Shown here piece after piece: positions 1 to 7,016 of a stretch of DNA of 64,000 nucleotides. Under the pieces are notes generated by a model, which had not been told where the DNA came from, did no database searches, and was given only the letters and a program-made list of their open reading frames with translations. Made by a program: the position numbers and the translations under genes. Numbering within the stretch: the stretch's first letter is position 1; each line of letters opens with the position of its first letter. Origin of the DNA: Nocardioides sp. zg-1228 (GTDB lineage Bacteria > Actinomycetota > Actinomycetes > Propionibacteriales > Nocardioidaceae); the NCBI RefSeq assembly GCF_017086465.1, contig NZ_CP070961.1:992001-1056000 (forward strand). The letters are read 5' to 3'.

Positions 1-208
1 CGCTCGCCCCGGCCCTCAGGGCGCTGTCCGCGAGCGAGCCGTAGGAGCGCACGGTGCCGTCGCCCGTCGCCGCGAGGGCGCCGAGCCGGACCAGGGCCAG
101 GATCCTCGCGTCGAGGGCCGTCGCCGGCCAGGTGTCGGGGACGTCCTGTGCGCGGTCATCCGTCGTCTGGCCGAACGCCAGACGACGCAGCTGTTCGCCG
201 TTGTCCAT
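1..208 (-). CDS. Carboxymuconolactone decarboxylase (CMD)-like protein, partial
   Basis: N-terminal 69 codons of a gene that runs off the left edge. The ATG at 208 has a GGGGAG ribosome site just upstream. The visible protein contains the stretch LDARILALVRLGALAATGDG and then YGSLADSALRAG. This is the pattern of the CMD/AhpD-like fold, where a helix rich in LVRLGAL is followed by a second helix starting near the SLA residues. The catalytic part of the family lies outside the window, so neither peroxidase nor decarboxylase activity can be judged. It reads in the same direction as the genes at 318-3190 and could be the last gene of that group. Family call moderate, specific function unknown. 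Confidence 0.55.
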   Translation of the reverse strand, partial: MDNGEQLRRLAFGQTTDDRAQDVPDTWPATALDARILALVRLGALAATGDGTVRSYGSLADSALRAGAS

Positions 209-317
209 CCCTGACTCCCCTCTGGAGACCTCTTCCCATTAGCGCCCGTGGTGGCCGTCCCCGCACCACCTGTTTCGTGTCATCCTGCGACCAGTCGCCC
301 TCACCACCTGCCCCTCG

Positions 318-992
318 TCAGCCCAGCACGTTGACCGCCCGGGCGACGACCAGGCCCATGATGGCCAGTGACGTCAGCGCCTGGATCGCCATGACGAGCT
401 TGGCCCAGGGTGCGAGCGGCATCACGTCGGTCGGGCTGAACGCCGTGGCGTTGGTCAGACCGAGATAGAGGTAGTCGCCGAAGTTCGGGCGCCAGTCCTC
501 CAGGCCCAGCTCGGAGGTGAGCTGCTGGGGGAAGGCGAGGTCGGGGGTGTGTGGCATCCGCTCGGCACGGGCGGCGGCCCCGCCGCAGTCGAGCTCGAAG
601 TAGAGAAGCGCGCAGGCGATGATCGTGATCAGCCACACCGAACCGCTTGCCTGCAGCAGCTCGGGCGCCGAGTCGGTGGCAGACCCTCCTCGGACGATGT
701 CGTCGACGAGCTGGACCGTCGACCAGACCGCTCCCAGGGACATCACGGTGATCAGCGCGATGGACGCCGCCCGCAGGAACGTCGTACGCCTCGAGATCCG
801 GCCGGGGTCGCCGGCGAGCAGCACCAGCACGAGGAGACCCGCGAACGTGGGCAGCACCCAGGGCTGGGCCAGGCGCAGGCTGCCCGGCAGCAGCACGGTG
901 AGACCCATGGCGACGGCAACCGCCGCCGCCATCGGCCACCGGGTCTCGGCATAGGGATCATCGAGGTCGTCGGTGGAGTCCGGGCGTCTCAT
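318..992 (-). CDS. Integral membrane protein, DUF1345-like
   Basis: 224 residues with about five hydrophobic segments: near residues 21-40, 46-62, 76-96, 118-132 and 200-222. The C-terminal part contains NFGDYLYLGLTNATAFSPTD followed by a final transmembrane helix. This arrangement recalls DUF1345 proteins and the pore region of two-helix ion channels. The ATG overlaps the stop codon of the upstream 69-codon fragment (ATGA), so translation is probably coupled to it. It is the promoter-distal part of a minus-strand group with the GadC-like antiporter and a lipoprotein, suggesting a membrane role under the same conditions, perhaps ion balance. Family assignment is from memory of the motif; function unknown. 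Confidence 0.6.
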   Translation of the reverse strand: MRRPDSTDDLDDPYAETRWPMAAAVAVAMGLTVLLPGSLRLAQPWVLPTFAGLLVLVLLAGDPGRISRRTTFLRAASIALITVMSLGAVWSTVQLVDDIVRGGSATDSAPELLQASGSVWLITIIACALLYFELDCGGAAARAERMPHTPDLAFPQQLTSELGLEDWRPNFGDYLYLGLTNATAFSPTDVMPLAPWAKLVMAIQALTSLAIMGLVVARAVNVLG

Positions 993-1198
993 CCGTGGTC
1001 AGCGGTGGAAGCTCGTGCCTCGTCCGGCGTCAGGGACTCCTTGGTTCCGTGCTTGTCCACGTGCACGACCCGATAGGCGTGCCGGGGCACCTGTTCGTCG
1101 TTCGGGAAGCGATACTTCGGTACGGCGACCGGCAGGTCGGCCGAGGCGAAGACGTCGTCCTCGAGGGCGCCGCGTACGGAGTTCCTGCTGTGCACCAT
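989..1198 (-). pseudogene. Glutamate decarboxylase N-terminal remnant
   Basis: 69-codon open frame. Residues about 10-45 (ALEDDVFASADL, then PKYRFPNDEQVPRHAYRVVH) match the N-terminal arm of PLP-dependent glutamate decarboxylases, in which this stretch is followed by DELxLDGNSRxNLATF. Here that continuation is missing. The frame ends with an unrelated polar tail (HGTKESLTPDEARAST) and a stop that overlaps the next gene. No PLP-binding lysine region or any other part of the roughly 460-residue enzyme is present nearby. A GadC-type antiporter lies upstream in the same direction, so loss of the catalytic part from a former gadB-gadC locus is the simplest reading. A retained small protein cannot be excluded. 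A GGAG lies about 10 bases before the start. Confidence 0.6.
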
Positions 1199-1271
1199 GT
1201 GGCATCTGCTCCTCGTGACTGCGCCATCGAGACACTCTGCTCTGGTCGGGCTGGGTCGGGTGGCGCGTCGC

Positions 1272-1712
1272 CTACCGGTCCGGGATGGTCCTATCGGTCT
1301 CCAGGTCCTCCACCTCGTCGAGCAGCTCGCCCGCCTTGTCGGGGCAGTAGGTCTCGACCACCGCGAAGTCGTACTCGATGATCCGGGGGTCCATGACCAC
1401 GCGCCGGAGGTGCAGGGCGTTGTTGCCGAACTGGGACAGGGCCAGCTCCTGCTGCAGCTCGCCGACGTTCTCGCAGCTGACGCCTCCGTCCGTGCCGTAG
1501 AGGGCGGTCGCCGTCGAGGCGTCGACCGTGGGGAACCCGGCTTCGGACAACCTCACGTTGAGCTGCTCGGCGAGCTGGCGTGCCCGGTCGCTGTCCGGGT
1601 CGGAGGCGCTGCCGGCGGCGGAGCAGGCGGAGAGCCCCAGCCCCGCCGCCACGGCCAGGCCGGCTGTCCGGAGCACTGCGGAGCGGACTGTTCGTGGACG
1701 CTTCGTGATCAT
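1272..1712 (-). CDS. Small secreted lipoprotein of the gad-like cluster
   Basis: 146 residues. A basic N-terminus and hydrophobic stretch end in the lipobox LSAC (Cys30), so the protein should be lipid-anchored outside the membrane. The mature part is polar and contains two further cysteines (in GVSCENV and VVETYCPDK) and no domain I recognise. The ATG at 1712 is preferred because AGGAGG lies 10 bases upstream. A GTG at 1721 overlaps the antiporter stop but sits only one base after the ribosome site. It follows the GadC-like gene immediately and is surely co-transcribed with it. A role sensing or protecting the antiporter is only a guess. Confidence 0.7.
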   Translation of the reverse strand: MITKRPRTVRSAVLRTAGLAVAAGLGLSACSAAGSASDPDSDRARQLAEQLNVRLSEAGFPTVDASTATALYGTDGGVSCENVGELQQELALSQFGNNALHLRRVVMDPRIIEYDFAVVETYCPDKAGELLDEVEDLETDRTIPDR

Positions 1713-1717
1713 CGGAC

Positions 1718-3190
1718 TCACGCCTCCTGGGCCGTCGTGTCGGAATGGGTGTTGTCCGGGGAGGTCTCGATCTTCCACTCCGGCTTGCGCAGCTTGTAGA
1801 GGACGAACGGCCACACGCCGAGGAGGACGATGCCGGCCACGAGGATCAGGATGTACACGCCCTGCGGCGTCGCGTCCGCGTTGCCCGACGGCTCGACGAA
1901 GCCGAGGAGGAAGGCGGCGACGCTCGCCACGAAGCCGACCGACCCGACCAGGGTCATGGCAGGCGTGCGGAAGCCGCGCTTGACGTCGGGGTGGGTGCGG
2001 CGCAGGCGCATGCCGGCGAGGAACATGACCATGTACATCAGCAGGTAGAGCTGCACGGCCATGGCGGTGAGGATCCAGAAGACCGACTGCACCGACGGCA
2101 AGATGGCGAAGAGGACGGCCATCGCCGTCACGATGATGCCCTGCACCATCATGATCGGGACCTGCATCCCGTGGCTGTTGGTGCCCTGCAGGCGCGGGGG
2201 CAGGTATCCCTCCTTGCCGACCAGCAGCAATCCCTTGCTCGGTCCCGGGATCCAGGTGACCACCGAGGCGAGGATCCCGATGACGATCAGCAGGGCCATC
2301 ACGGTGGTGCCCCACGACATCCCGAGGTGGTTGAAGAAGACGTCGAAGGCCTGGAGCACCCCCTGGGTCAGGTTGACGCTGGAGCCGGGGACCGCGACCG
2401 AGATGGCCAGGGTGGGCAGGATGAAGACGAACAGGATGAGGATCACCGACAAGACGATCGCCTTCGGGAACTCGGTGCTGGGCCGCCGCATCTCGTTGAC
2501 GTGGACGGCGTTCATCTCCATGCCGGCGTAGGAGAGGAAGTTGCTGACGATCAGCACGATGCTGGCCAGCCCGGTGAACTTCGGGAACCACTCCGCATCA
2601 CCGATCGGCGGGAGGTGCGAGGTGCCGCCGCCGGCCCAGAAGATCGCCGCGAAGACGATCAGGGCCGCCGCCGGCACGAGGGTGCCGGCCAGGAAGCCCC
2701 AGGTCCCGACCTTGGCGAACGCGTCGACACCGAGGGTGGCGATGAACGTCGAGATCCAGTACACGACCAGGATGATCAGGCCGGTGAAGATGCCCGAGTT
2801 GGCCAGGGCCGGATCCCACACGTACGCGAGGGCCGAGGCGAAGAAGGCGAGCTGGGCCGGGTACCAGGCGACGTTCTGCATCCACTGCTGCCAGATCGCG
2901 AAGAAGCCGAGGCGGTCGCCATACGCCTCCTTGACCCAGACGAAGATCCCGCCCTTCCATCCGCTCGCCAGCTCGGCGGCCACGAGCGCCACCGGCACCA
3001 TGAACAAGATCGCGGGCAGGACGTAGAGGAATATCGACGCCCAGTCGTAGGCCGCCATGGCCGGTAGTCCGCGAACGCTCGCGACCGCTGTGGCGATGAG
3101 GATCGCCATCGATGTCCAACTGATGAACGAGGTGCGTGCCTGGGCCCGTCCCTGCGGTGCAGTCGCCTGACTGTCGTCCCGAGTAGCCAT
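1718..3190 (-). CDS. gadC: GadC-type glutamate/GABA antiporter (APC family)
   Basis: 490-residue APC permease with about 12 membrane helices. Family marks include YAGMEMNAVHVNEMRRP (about 221-237), which corresponds to the E. coli GadC region around HVNEM, and WIPGPSKGLLLVGKEGYLP (313-331), a GadC signature. The usual role is exchange of external glutamate for cytoplasmic GABA, consuming protons in acid resistance. Residues shared with the wider family do not prove the substrate. The C-terminus is short and lacks an obvious long plug like that of E. coli GadC. It heads a minus-strand group with a lipoprotein and a decarboxylase remnant, so without gadB here it may exchange another amino acid pair or work with a decarboxylase encoded elsewhere. 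Confidence 0.8.
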   Translation of the reverse strand: MATRDDSQATAPQGRAQARTSFISWTSMAILIATAVASVRGLPAMAAYDWASIFLYVLPAILFMVPVALVAAELASGWKGGIFVWVKEAYGDRLGFFAIWQQWMQNVAWYPAQLAFFASALAYVWDPALANSGIFTGLIILVVYWISTFIATLGVDAFAKVGTWGFLAGTLVPAAALIVFAAIFWAGGGTSHLPPIGDAEWFPKFTGLASIVLIVSNFLSYAGMEMNAVHVNEMRRPSTEFPKAIVLSVILILFVFILPTLAISVAVPGSSVNLTQGVLQAFDVFFNHLGMSWGTTVMALLIVIGILASVVTWIPGPSKGLLLVGKEGYLPPRLQGTNSHGMQVPIMMVQGIIVTAMAVLFAILPSVQSVFWILTAMAVQLYLLMYMVMFLAGMRLRRTHPDVKRGFRTPAMTLVGSVGFVASVAAFLLGFVEPSGNADATPQGVYILILVAGIVLLGVWPFVLYKLRKPEWKIETSPDNTHSDTTAQEA

Positions 3191-3251
3191 CTCCGCGCCT
3201 TTCGCCGATTGCTCCGGCCAACGACGCTAGTTGCCTGCCGACGCGGCGGCA

Positions 3252-3268
3252 TCACTCACAATGAGTGA
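3252..3268. promoter_or_regulatory. Candidate operator, inverted repeat TCACTCA-caa-TGAGTGA
   Basis: A perfect 7-base inverted repeat with a 3-base spacer sits in the 216-base gap between the divergent GadC-like gene and the YhiM-like gene. A partial copy of the right arm (CTGAGTGG) occurs at about 3334-3341. Position and symmetry fit a dimeric regulator binding site controlling both directions; no regulator gene is adjacent. The rest of the gap shows nothing else that I can name. Confidence 0.35.
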
Positions 3269-3406
3269 CGTCTGTGCCGTCCCGATCCGCCTTCCTCGTC
3301 GGCTGCTGACCCCGCCCGGGATCGGTGCTCTACTGAGTGGGTCCCGGGGCTGCCGCGTCCCGCATCGTCCCGACGTGAGCGTCGTCGCACGAGGAGCGGA
3401 GATGTC

Positions 3407-4474
3407 ATGAACTACTGGATCAGCGTCGTCTTCCGTGCCATCCCGCTGGCGATGATGGCGGTCTGCATCGGCTTCGGCCTCTACGTGTGGAACGCCGCGG
3501 ACGCGCCGGGAAACTACGTGGCAGGCCGGGTGGTCACCATCCTCGGCGCGATCTGCCTGTGCCTGTTCTGCACGGCGGCGACGATCATCCGGCAGCTCAT
3601 CGGACGCTTCAACGCCGTCGACAAGGTGGTCTACCCCGCTCTCGGCTACGCGTCCGCCATCGGCACCTCGGTCTACGGCGTCTCCCTGTTCGCCGGGGTC
3701 TCGGGCAGCGGCCAGAGCCCCGAGTACGTCGCCGGGCACGTCGTCCTCGGTCTCGGCCTGATCTGCGGCTGCGTGTCCACGGTCGCCCTGGCGTCGACCA
3801 AGTTCACGCTCATCCCCGCCAACTCCGCCAGGCCGGCCGGCGACCGCACGCCCCCGCCGGCGGCGTTCTCCGGGCCCGTCGTCGCCGTGCTGGGGGCGCT
3901 CCCGGTCGGGCTCGCCGCGCTCGCGTGGGGCTTCGGCATCGCCAACCTGCTGATGACCACCTCACCGAGCCGCTTCACGGTGGGCCACGTCGTCAGCGGT
4001 CTCGCGATGATCTGCACGAGCCTCATCGGGCTGGTGTGGAGCATCCTGCGCCAGGTCCAGGACACCTACGGCCCGCGCGACCGCGTGGCGTGGCCCTGGC
4101 TGGTGATCGCGATGGGCAGCGCCGCGATCCTGTGGGGGATCGTGCTGCTGGTCCTCGACACCGAGCCGTACTACCGCACACCCGGGTTCGTGATGATCGG
4201 CCTGGGCCTGGTCTGCTTCAGCATCCTGAGCAAGGTCGGGCTGCTGGCCCTGGTGTGGCGGCGCACGTTCAGCCTGGCCAACCGGGTGCCCCTGATCCCG
4301 GTCGTCACCGCGCTCAGTTGCCTGTTCCTGGCGGCGTTCGTCTTCCAGGCCGCGTTCACCGACACCAACGTCTTCATCGCCGCCCACGTGCTCGTGGGGC
4401 TGGGAGCGATCTGCTTCACGCTCTACTCCATCGTCTCCATCCTGGAGAGCGGCACGTCGTCGCACGGCGACTGA
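3407..4474 (+). CDS. yhiM: YhiM/DUF2776 acid-resistance-type membrane protein
   Basis: 355 residues, close to the 350 of E. coli YhiM. The match to that protein as I remember it is strong, notably SILSKVGLLALVWRRTFSLA (about 272-291), followed by NRVPLIPV. E. coli YhiM is an inner-membrane protein that supports survival and growth at low pH. About ten membrane segments are visible. The protein has an internal repeat: the pattern (V)xGHVVxGLGxIC appears near residues 39-53, 109-123, 192-206 and 328-342, with a weaker copy near 257-273. The ribosome site is GGAG, 5 bases before the ATG. It is divergent from the GadC-like gene, and the pairing of both families supports an acid-stress function here. 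Confidence 0.82.
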   Translation: MNYWISVVFRAIPLAMMAVCIGFGLYVWNAADAPGNYVAGRVVTILGAICLCLFCTAATIIRQLIGRFNAVDKVVYPALGYASAIGTSVYGVSLFAGVSGSGQSPEYVAGHVVLGLGLICGCVSTVALASTKFTLIPANSARPAGDRTPPPAAFSGPVVAVLGALPVGLAALAWGFGIANLLMTTSPSRFTVGHVVSGLAMICTSLIGLVWSILRQVQDTYGPRDRVAWPWLVIAMGSAAILWGIVLLVLDTEPYYRTPGFVMIGLGLVCFSILSKVGLLALVWRRTFSLANRVPLIPVVTALSCLFLAAFVFQAAFTDTNVFIAAHVLVGLGAICFTLYSIVSILESGTSSHGD

Positions 4475-4502
4475 GCCCGCCGAGACGTAACGGGCGACGA
4501 CG

Positions 4503-6110
4503 ATGGACGGGCCGCACGCTCCCGATCGGTCGATCGGCACGATCGGGCTGACCTTCGTCGCCGTCGGCGGCGTGGTCGGCTCCGGGGTGCTGTTCGCCCC
4601 CCTGTTCGCGGCCCAGCAGGCCGGGCCCGCCGCGATCATCGCGTGGCCGATCGCGGGGTTGATGCTCGTCACCGTCGCGCTGGTCTATGCCGAGATCTCC
4701 GCCATGCTGCCGGTCGTCGGCGGCCTCGGCCTGCTGCCCACCTACAGCCACGGGCAGGGGGTCGGCATCGCGATCGGCTGGGTGGCCTGGGTCGGCTACG
4801 TGACGGCCGCGCCGATCGAGACGCAGGCGATGCTCGAGTACGCCAGCAACGAGCCGGCCTTCGACTGGCTGTTCGTCGCGGGAGCCGCCTCCGACGGGGA
4901 GAGTGCGCTGAGCCTGCCGGGGATCGCGGCGGCAACGGTCGTGCTGGTGGCCTTCACCGGGCTCAACGCGTTCGGGGTGGCCCTCTTCACCCGCATCAAC
5001 AGCGCGCTGACCTGGGTCAAGCTCGTCATCCCGGTGGCGATCGCCGTCGCCCTGCTCACCCGCTTCTCCACCGCCCCGATCCGCGAGACGGGGTTCGCCC
5101 CCGAGGGGATGACCGGGGTGCTGAGCGCCATCACCACGGGCGGTGTCGTCTTCGCGTTCCTCGGGTTCCGGCATGCACTGGACCTCGCCGGTGAGGCGCG
5201 GCGACCACAGGTGACCATCCCCGTGGCCCTGGTCGGCGGCATCCTCATCTGCACCGTGCTGTTCACCCTCCTCCAGCTCGGGTTCGTCGGCGCTGTGGAC
5301 CCCGCCGAGCTCGACAGCGGCTGGGCCGGCCTCGACAAGGGTGGGGCCAACGGGCCGCTCGCGGCGCTGCTGTCCGGCCTCGGCATGACGGTGCTGGCCA
5401 AGCTGGTGGTGGCGGACGCCGTGCTCGGACCCTTCGGCGCGGGCCTGGTCTCGACCGCGTCCACCGGTCGCCTCACCGTGGCCGTCGCGCAGAACGGGCT
5501 CTTCCCGCGCGCGCTGTCGGCGTTCAGCCGCCACGGCGTCCCGATGCGGGCGATGGTGCTCAACCTGGTGGTCGGGCTGGCCCTGCTGCTCGCCTTCCGC
5601 GACGGGTGGTCGGAGCTCCTGTCCTACAACTCCGGTGCCATCGTGCTCTCGATGTGCCTGGGCCCGGTGACCGTGATGGCGCTGCGGCACCAGGTGCCCG
5701 ACCGCGTGCGTCCGTTCCGCCTCCACGCGGTGTCGGTGATGGCGCGGGTCGCCTTCGTCGTGATCACCCTGATCATCTACTGGACCGGCTGGGAGACGAT
5801 GGTCAAGCTGACCATCCCGATCGCCGTCGGCGTCGCGGTGCTGGCGTGGCGCGTCCTGCGCGACCCGCAGCTGCGGGGATCGCTCGCGCTGGGCTCGCTG
5901 GTGTGGCTCGGGCCCTACTACGCCGGGGCGCTGCTGCTGACCTTCCTCGGCAGGTTCGGCGGCGGCCGCGACGTGCTGCCCGCTGGGGTCGACATGGTGG
6001 TGGTCACCGTGTTCGCGCTGGCCCTGTTCGAGTGGGGCGTGCGCTCGGCGCTGCCCGCCGCCGACGCGGCCGCGCTGGTCGCCACCGTCCCGCCGGTACG
6101 GGCGTCCTGA
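4503..6110 (+). CDS. APC-superfamily amino acid permease
   Basis: 535 residues, 12 or more predicted membrane helices. The N-terminal helix carries the glycine-rich APC motif (VAVGGVVGSGVLFAP, residues 19-33). The middle contains FLGFRHALDLAGEARRPQVTIP, the usual family helix-6/loop region. It lies 28 bases after the YhiM-like gene on the same strand, so the two are probably one transcript, although no clear Shine-Dalgarno sequence is visible. Together with the GadC-like protein it gives this locus two amino acid transporters. Substrate unknown; context suggests an amino acid used in pH homeostasis. Typical family length is 450-500, and the extra residues lie in the C-terminal helices. Confidence 0.75.
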   Translation: MDGPHAPDRSIGTIGLTFVAVGGVVGSGVLFAPLFAAQQAGPAAIIAWPIAGLMLVTVALVYAEISAMLPVVGGLGLLPTYSHGQGVGIAIGWVAWVGYVTAAPIETQAMLEYASNEPAFDWLFVAGAASDGESALSLPGIAAATVVLVAFTGLNAFGVALFTRINSALTWVKLVIPVAIAVALLTRFSTAPIRETGFAPEGMTGVLSAITTGGVVFAFLGFRHALDLAGEARRPQVTIPVALVGGILICTVLFTLLQLGFVGAVDPAELDSGWAGLDKGGANGPLAALLSGLGMTVLAKLVVADAVLGPFGAGLVSTASTGRLTVAVAQNGLFPRALSAFSRHGVPMRAMVLNLVVGLALLLAFRDGWSELLSYNSGAIVLSMCLGPVTVMALRHQVPDRVRPFRLHAVSVMARVAFVVITLIIYWTGWETMVKLTIPIAVGVAVLAWRVLRDPQLRGSLALGSLVWLGPYYAGALLLTFLGRFGGGRDVLPAGVDMVVVTVFALALFEWGVRSALPAADAAALVATVPPVRAS

Positions 6111-6203
6111 CCCGGTCCCGTCGAGGGTGGCCGGTGTGGCCCACTTCACATCGCCGCCCGTTGTGTGCAGACTCTGGCCCAACCACGACGCGACGGGGAT
6201 GCG

Positions 6204-7016
6204 ATGAGCACAGGCGTGCACGGCCCGACCAGGGCGCGGATCGAGGCCGGGACGCTGCGCCGGGACCGGTGGTGGCTCTCGCCGCTGACCACGTTCGTGG
6301 TCTTCTCGGCCTTCGTCGTCTACGCGACCGTGCGCGCCTTCATGGGACGCGACTACTACGCCTCGCCCTACCTGTCGCCGTTCTACTCCCCGTGCCTGGG
6401 CGACTGCGTCGAGGGGGCCTCCGACTTCGGCCAGCCCTTCGCGGCGTGGCCGCTGTCGGCGGCGCTGATCATCCTCGTGTTCCCCCTCGGCTTCCGGATG
6501 ACCTGCTACTACTACCGCAAGGCCTACTACCGGGCGTTCTGGCTGAGCCCGCCGGCGTGCGGCGTCGCCGAGCCGCACGGCTCCTACTCGGGCGAGTCGC
6601 GGTTCCCGCTGATCGTGCAGAACGTGCACCGCTGGTTCTGGTACGCCGCGGTGCTGGTCGGCCTGGTGCTCACCTTCGACACGGTCCTGGCCTTCCGGCC
6701 GATGCCGGCGGAGTACGCCCTCGGGGACGGTGAGACCAGCGGGGTCCACATGGGACTGGGCACCCTGCTGATGATCGCCAACATCGTCTTCATCTGGCTC
6801 TACACGCTCTCGTGCCACTCGTGCCGCCACGTCGTCGGCGGCCGCCTGCGCCACTTCTCCAAGCACCCCGTCCGCTACCGGCTCTGGACCTGGGTGTCGC
6901 GGCTCAACGAGAGCCACGGCAGGTGGGCCTGGTACTCCCTGTTCTCCGTCGCGATCGTCGACCTCTACGTCTTCCTCCTCGCCACCGGCACGATCCAGGA
7001 CGTGAGGTTCTTCTGA
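6204..7016 (+). CDS. sdhC: Succinate dehydrogenase cytochrome b (membrane anchor) subunit
   Basis: 270 residues with five membrane helices. It is the single-polypeptide anchor type found in actinobacterial Sdh1 complexes, similar to the Mycobacterium Rv0249c-type subunit. Histidines in VQNVHRWFW, GVHMGLGTL and CHSCRHVV are candidate heme or quinone-site residues. It anchors SdhA and SdhB to the cytoplasmic membrane and passes electrons to menaquinone. The ATG at 6204 is chosen because GGGG lies 5-8 bases before it. A frame-extending TTG-type start 13 codons earlier adds residues with no family character. The stop codon overlaps the sdhA start by one base (TGATG). Confidence 0.85.
   Translation: MSTGVHGPTRARIEAGTLRRDRWWLSPLTTFVVFSAFVVYATVRAFMGRDYYASPYLSPFYSPCLGDCVEGASDFGQPFAAWPLSAALIILVFPLGFRMTCYYYRKAYYRAFWLSPPACGVAEPHGSYSGESRFPLIVQNVHRWFWYAAVLVGLVLTFDTVLAFRPMPAEYALGDGETSGVHMGLGTLLMIANIVFIWLYTLSCHSCRHVVGGRLRHFSKHPVRYRLWTWVSRLNESHGRWAWYSLFSVAIVDLYVFLLATGTIQDVRFF

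Noticed and set aside
1712-1721. GTG at 1721 as start of the small lipoprotein, overlapping the antiporter stop
   Set aside because: The AGGAGG site ends one base before this GTG but 10 bases before the ATG at 1712, so the ATG is more likely.
1745-3067. Long open frames antisense to the gadC-like gene, and similar ones opposite most genes (for example 4416-6917)
   Set aside because: They are expected in very GC-rich coding DNA with strong third-position bias. Their products are low-complexity (R/H/G/D or A/R/S-rich), lack family motifs and overlap genes with clear homology.
6145-6180. TTCACA and TGTGTG elements upstream of sdhC as a CRP-type site
   Set aside because: The half-sites are in the wrong orientation and spacing for the TGTGA-N6-TCACA pattern.
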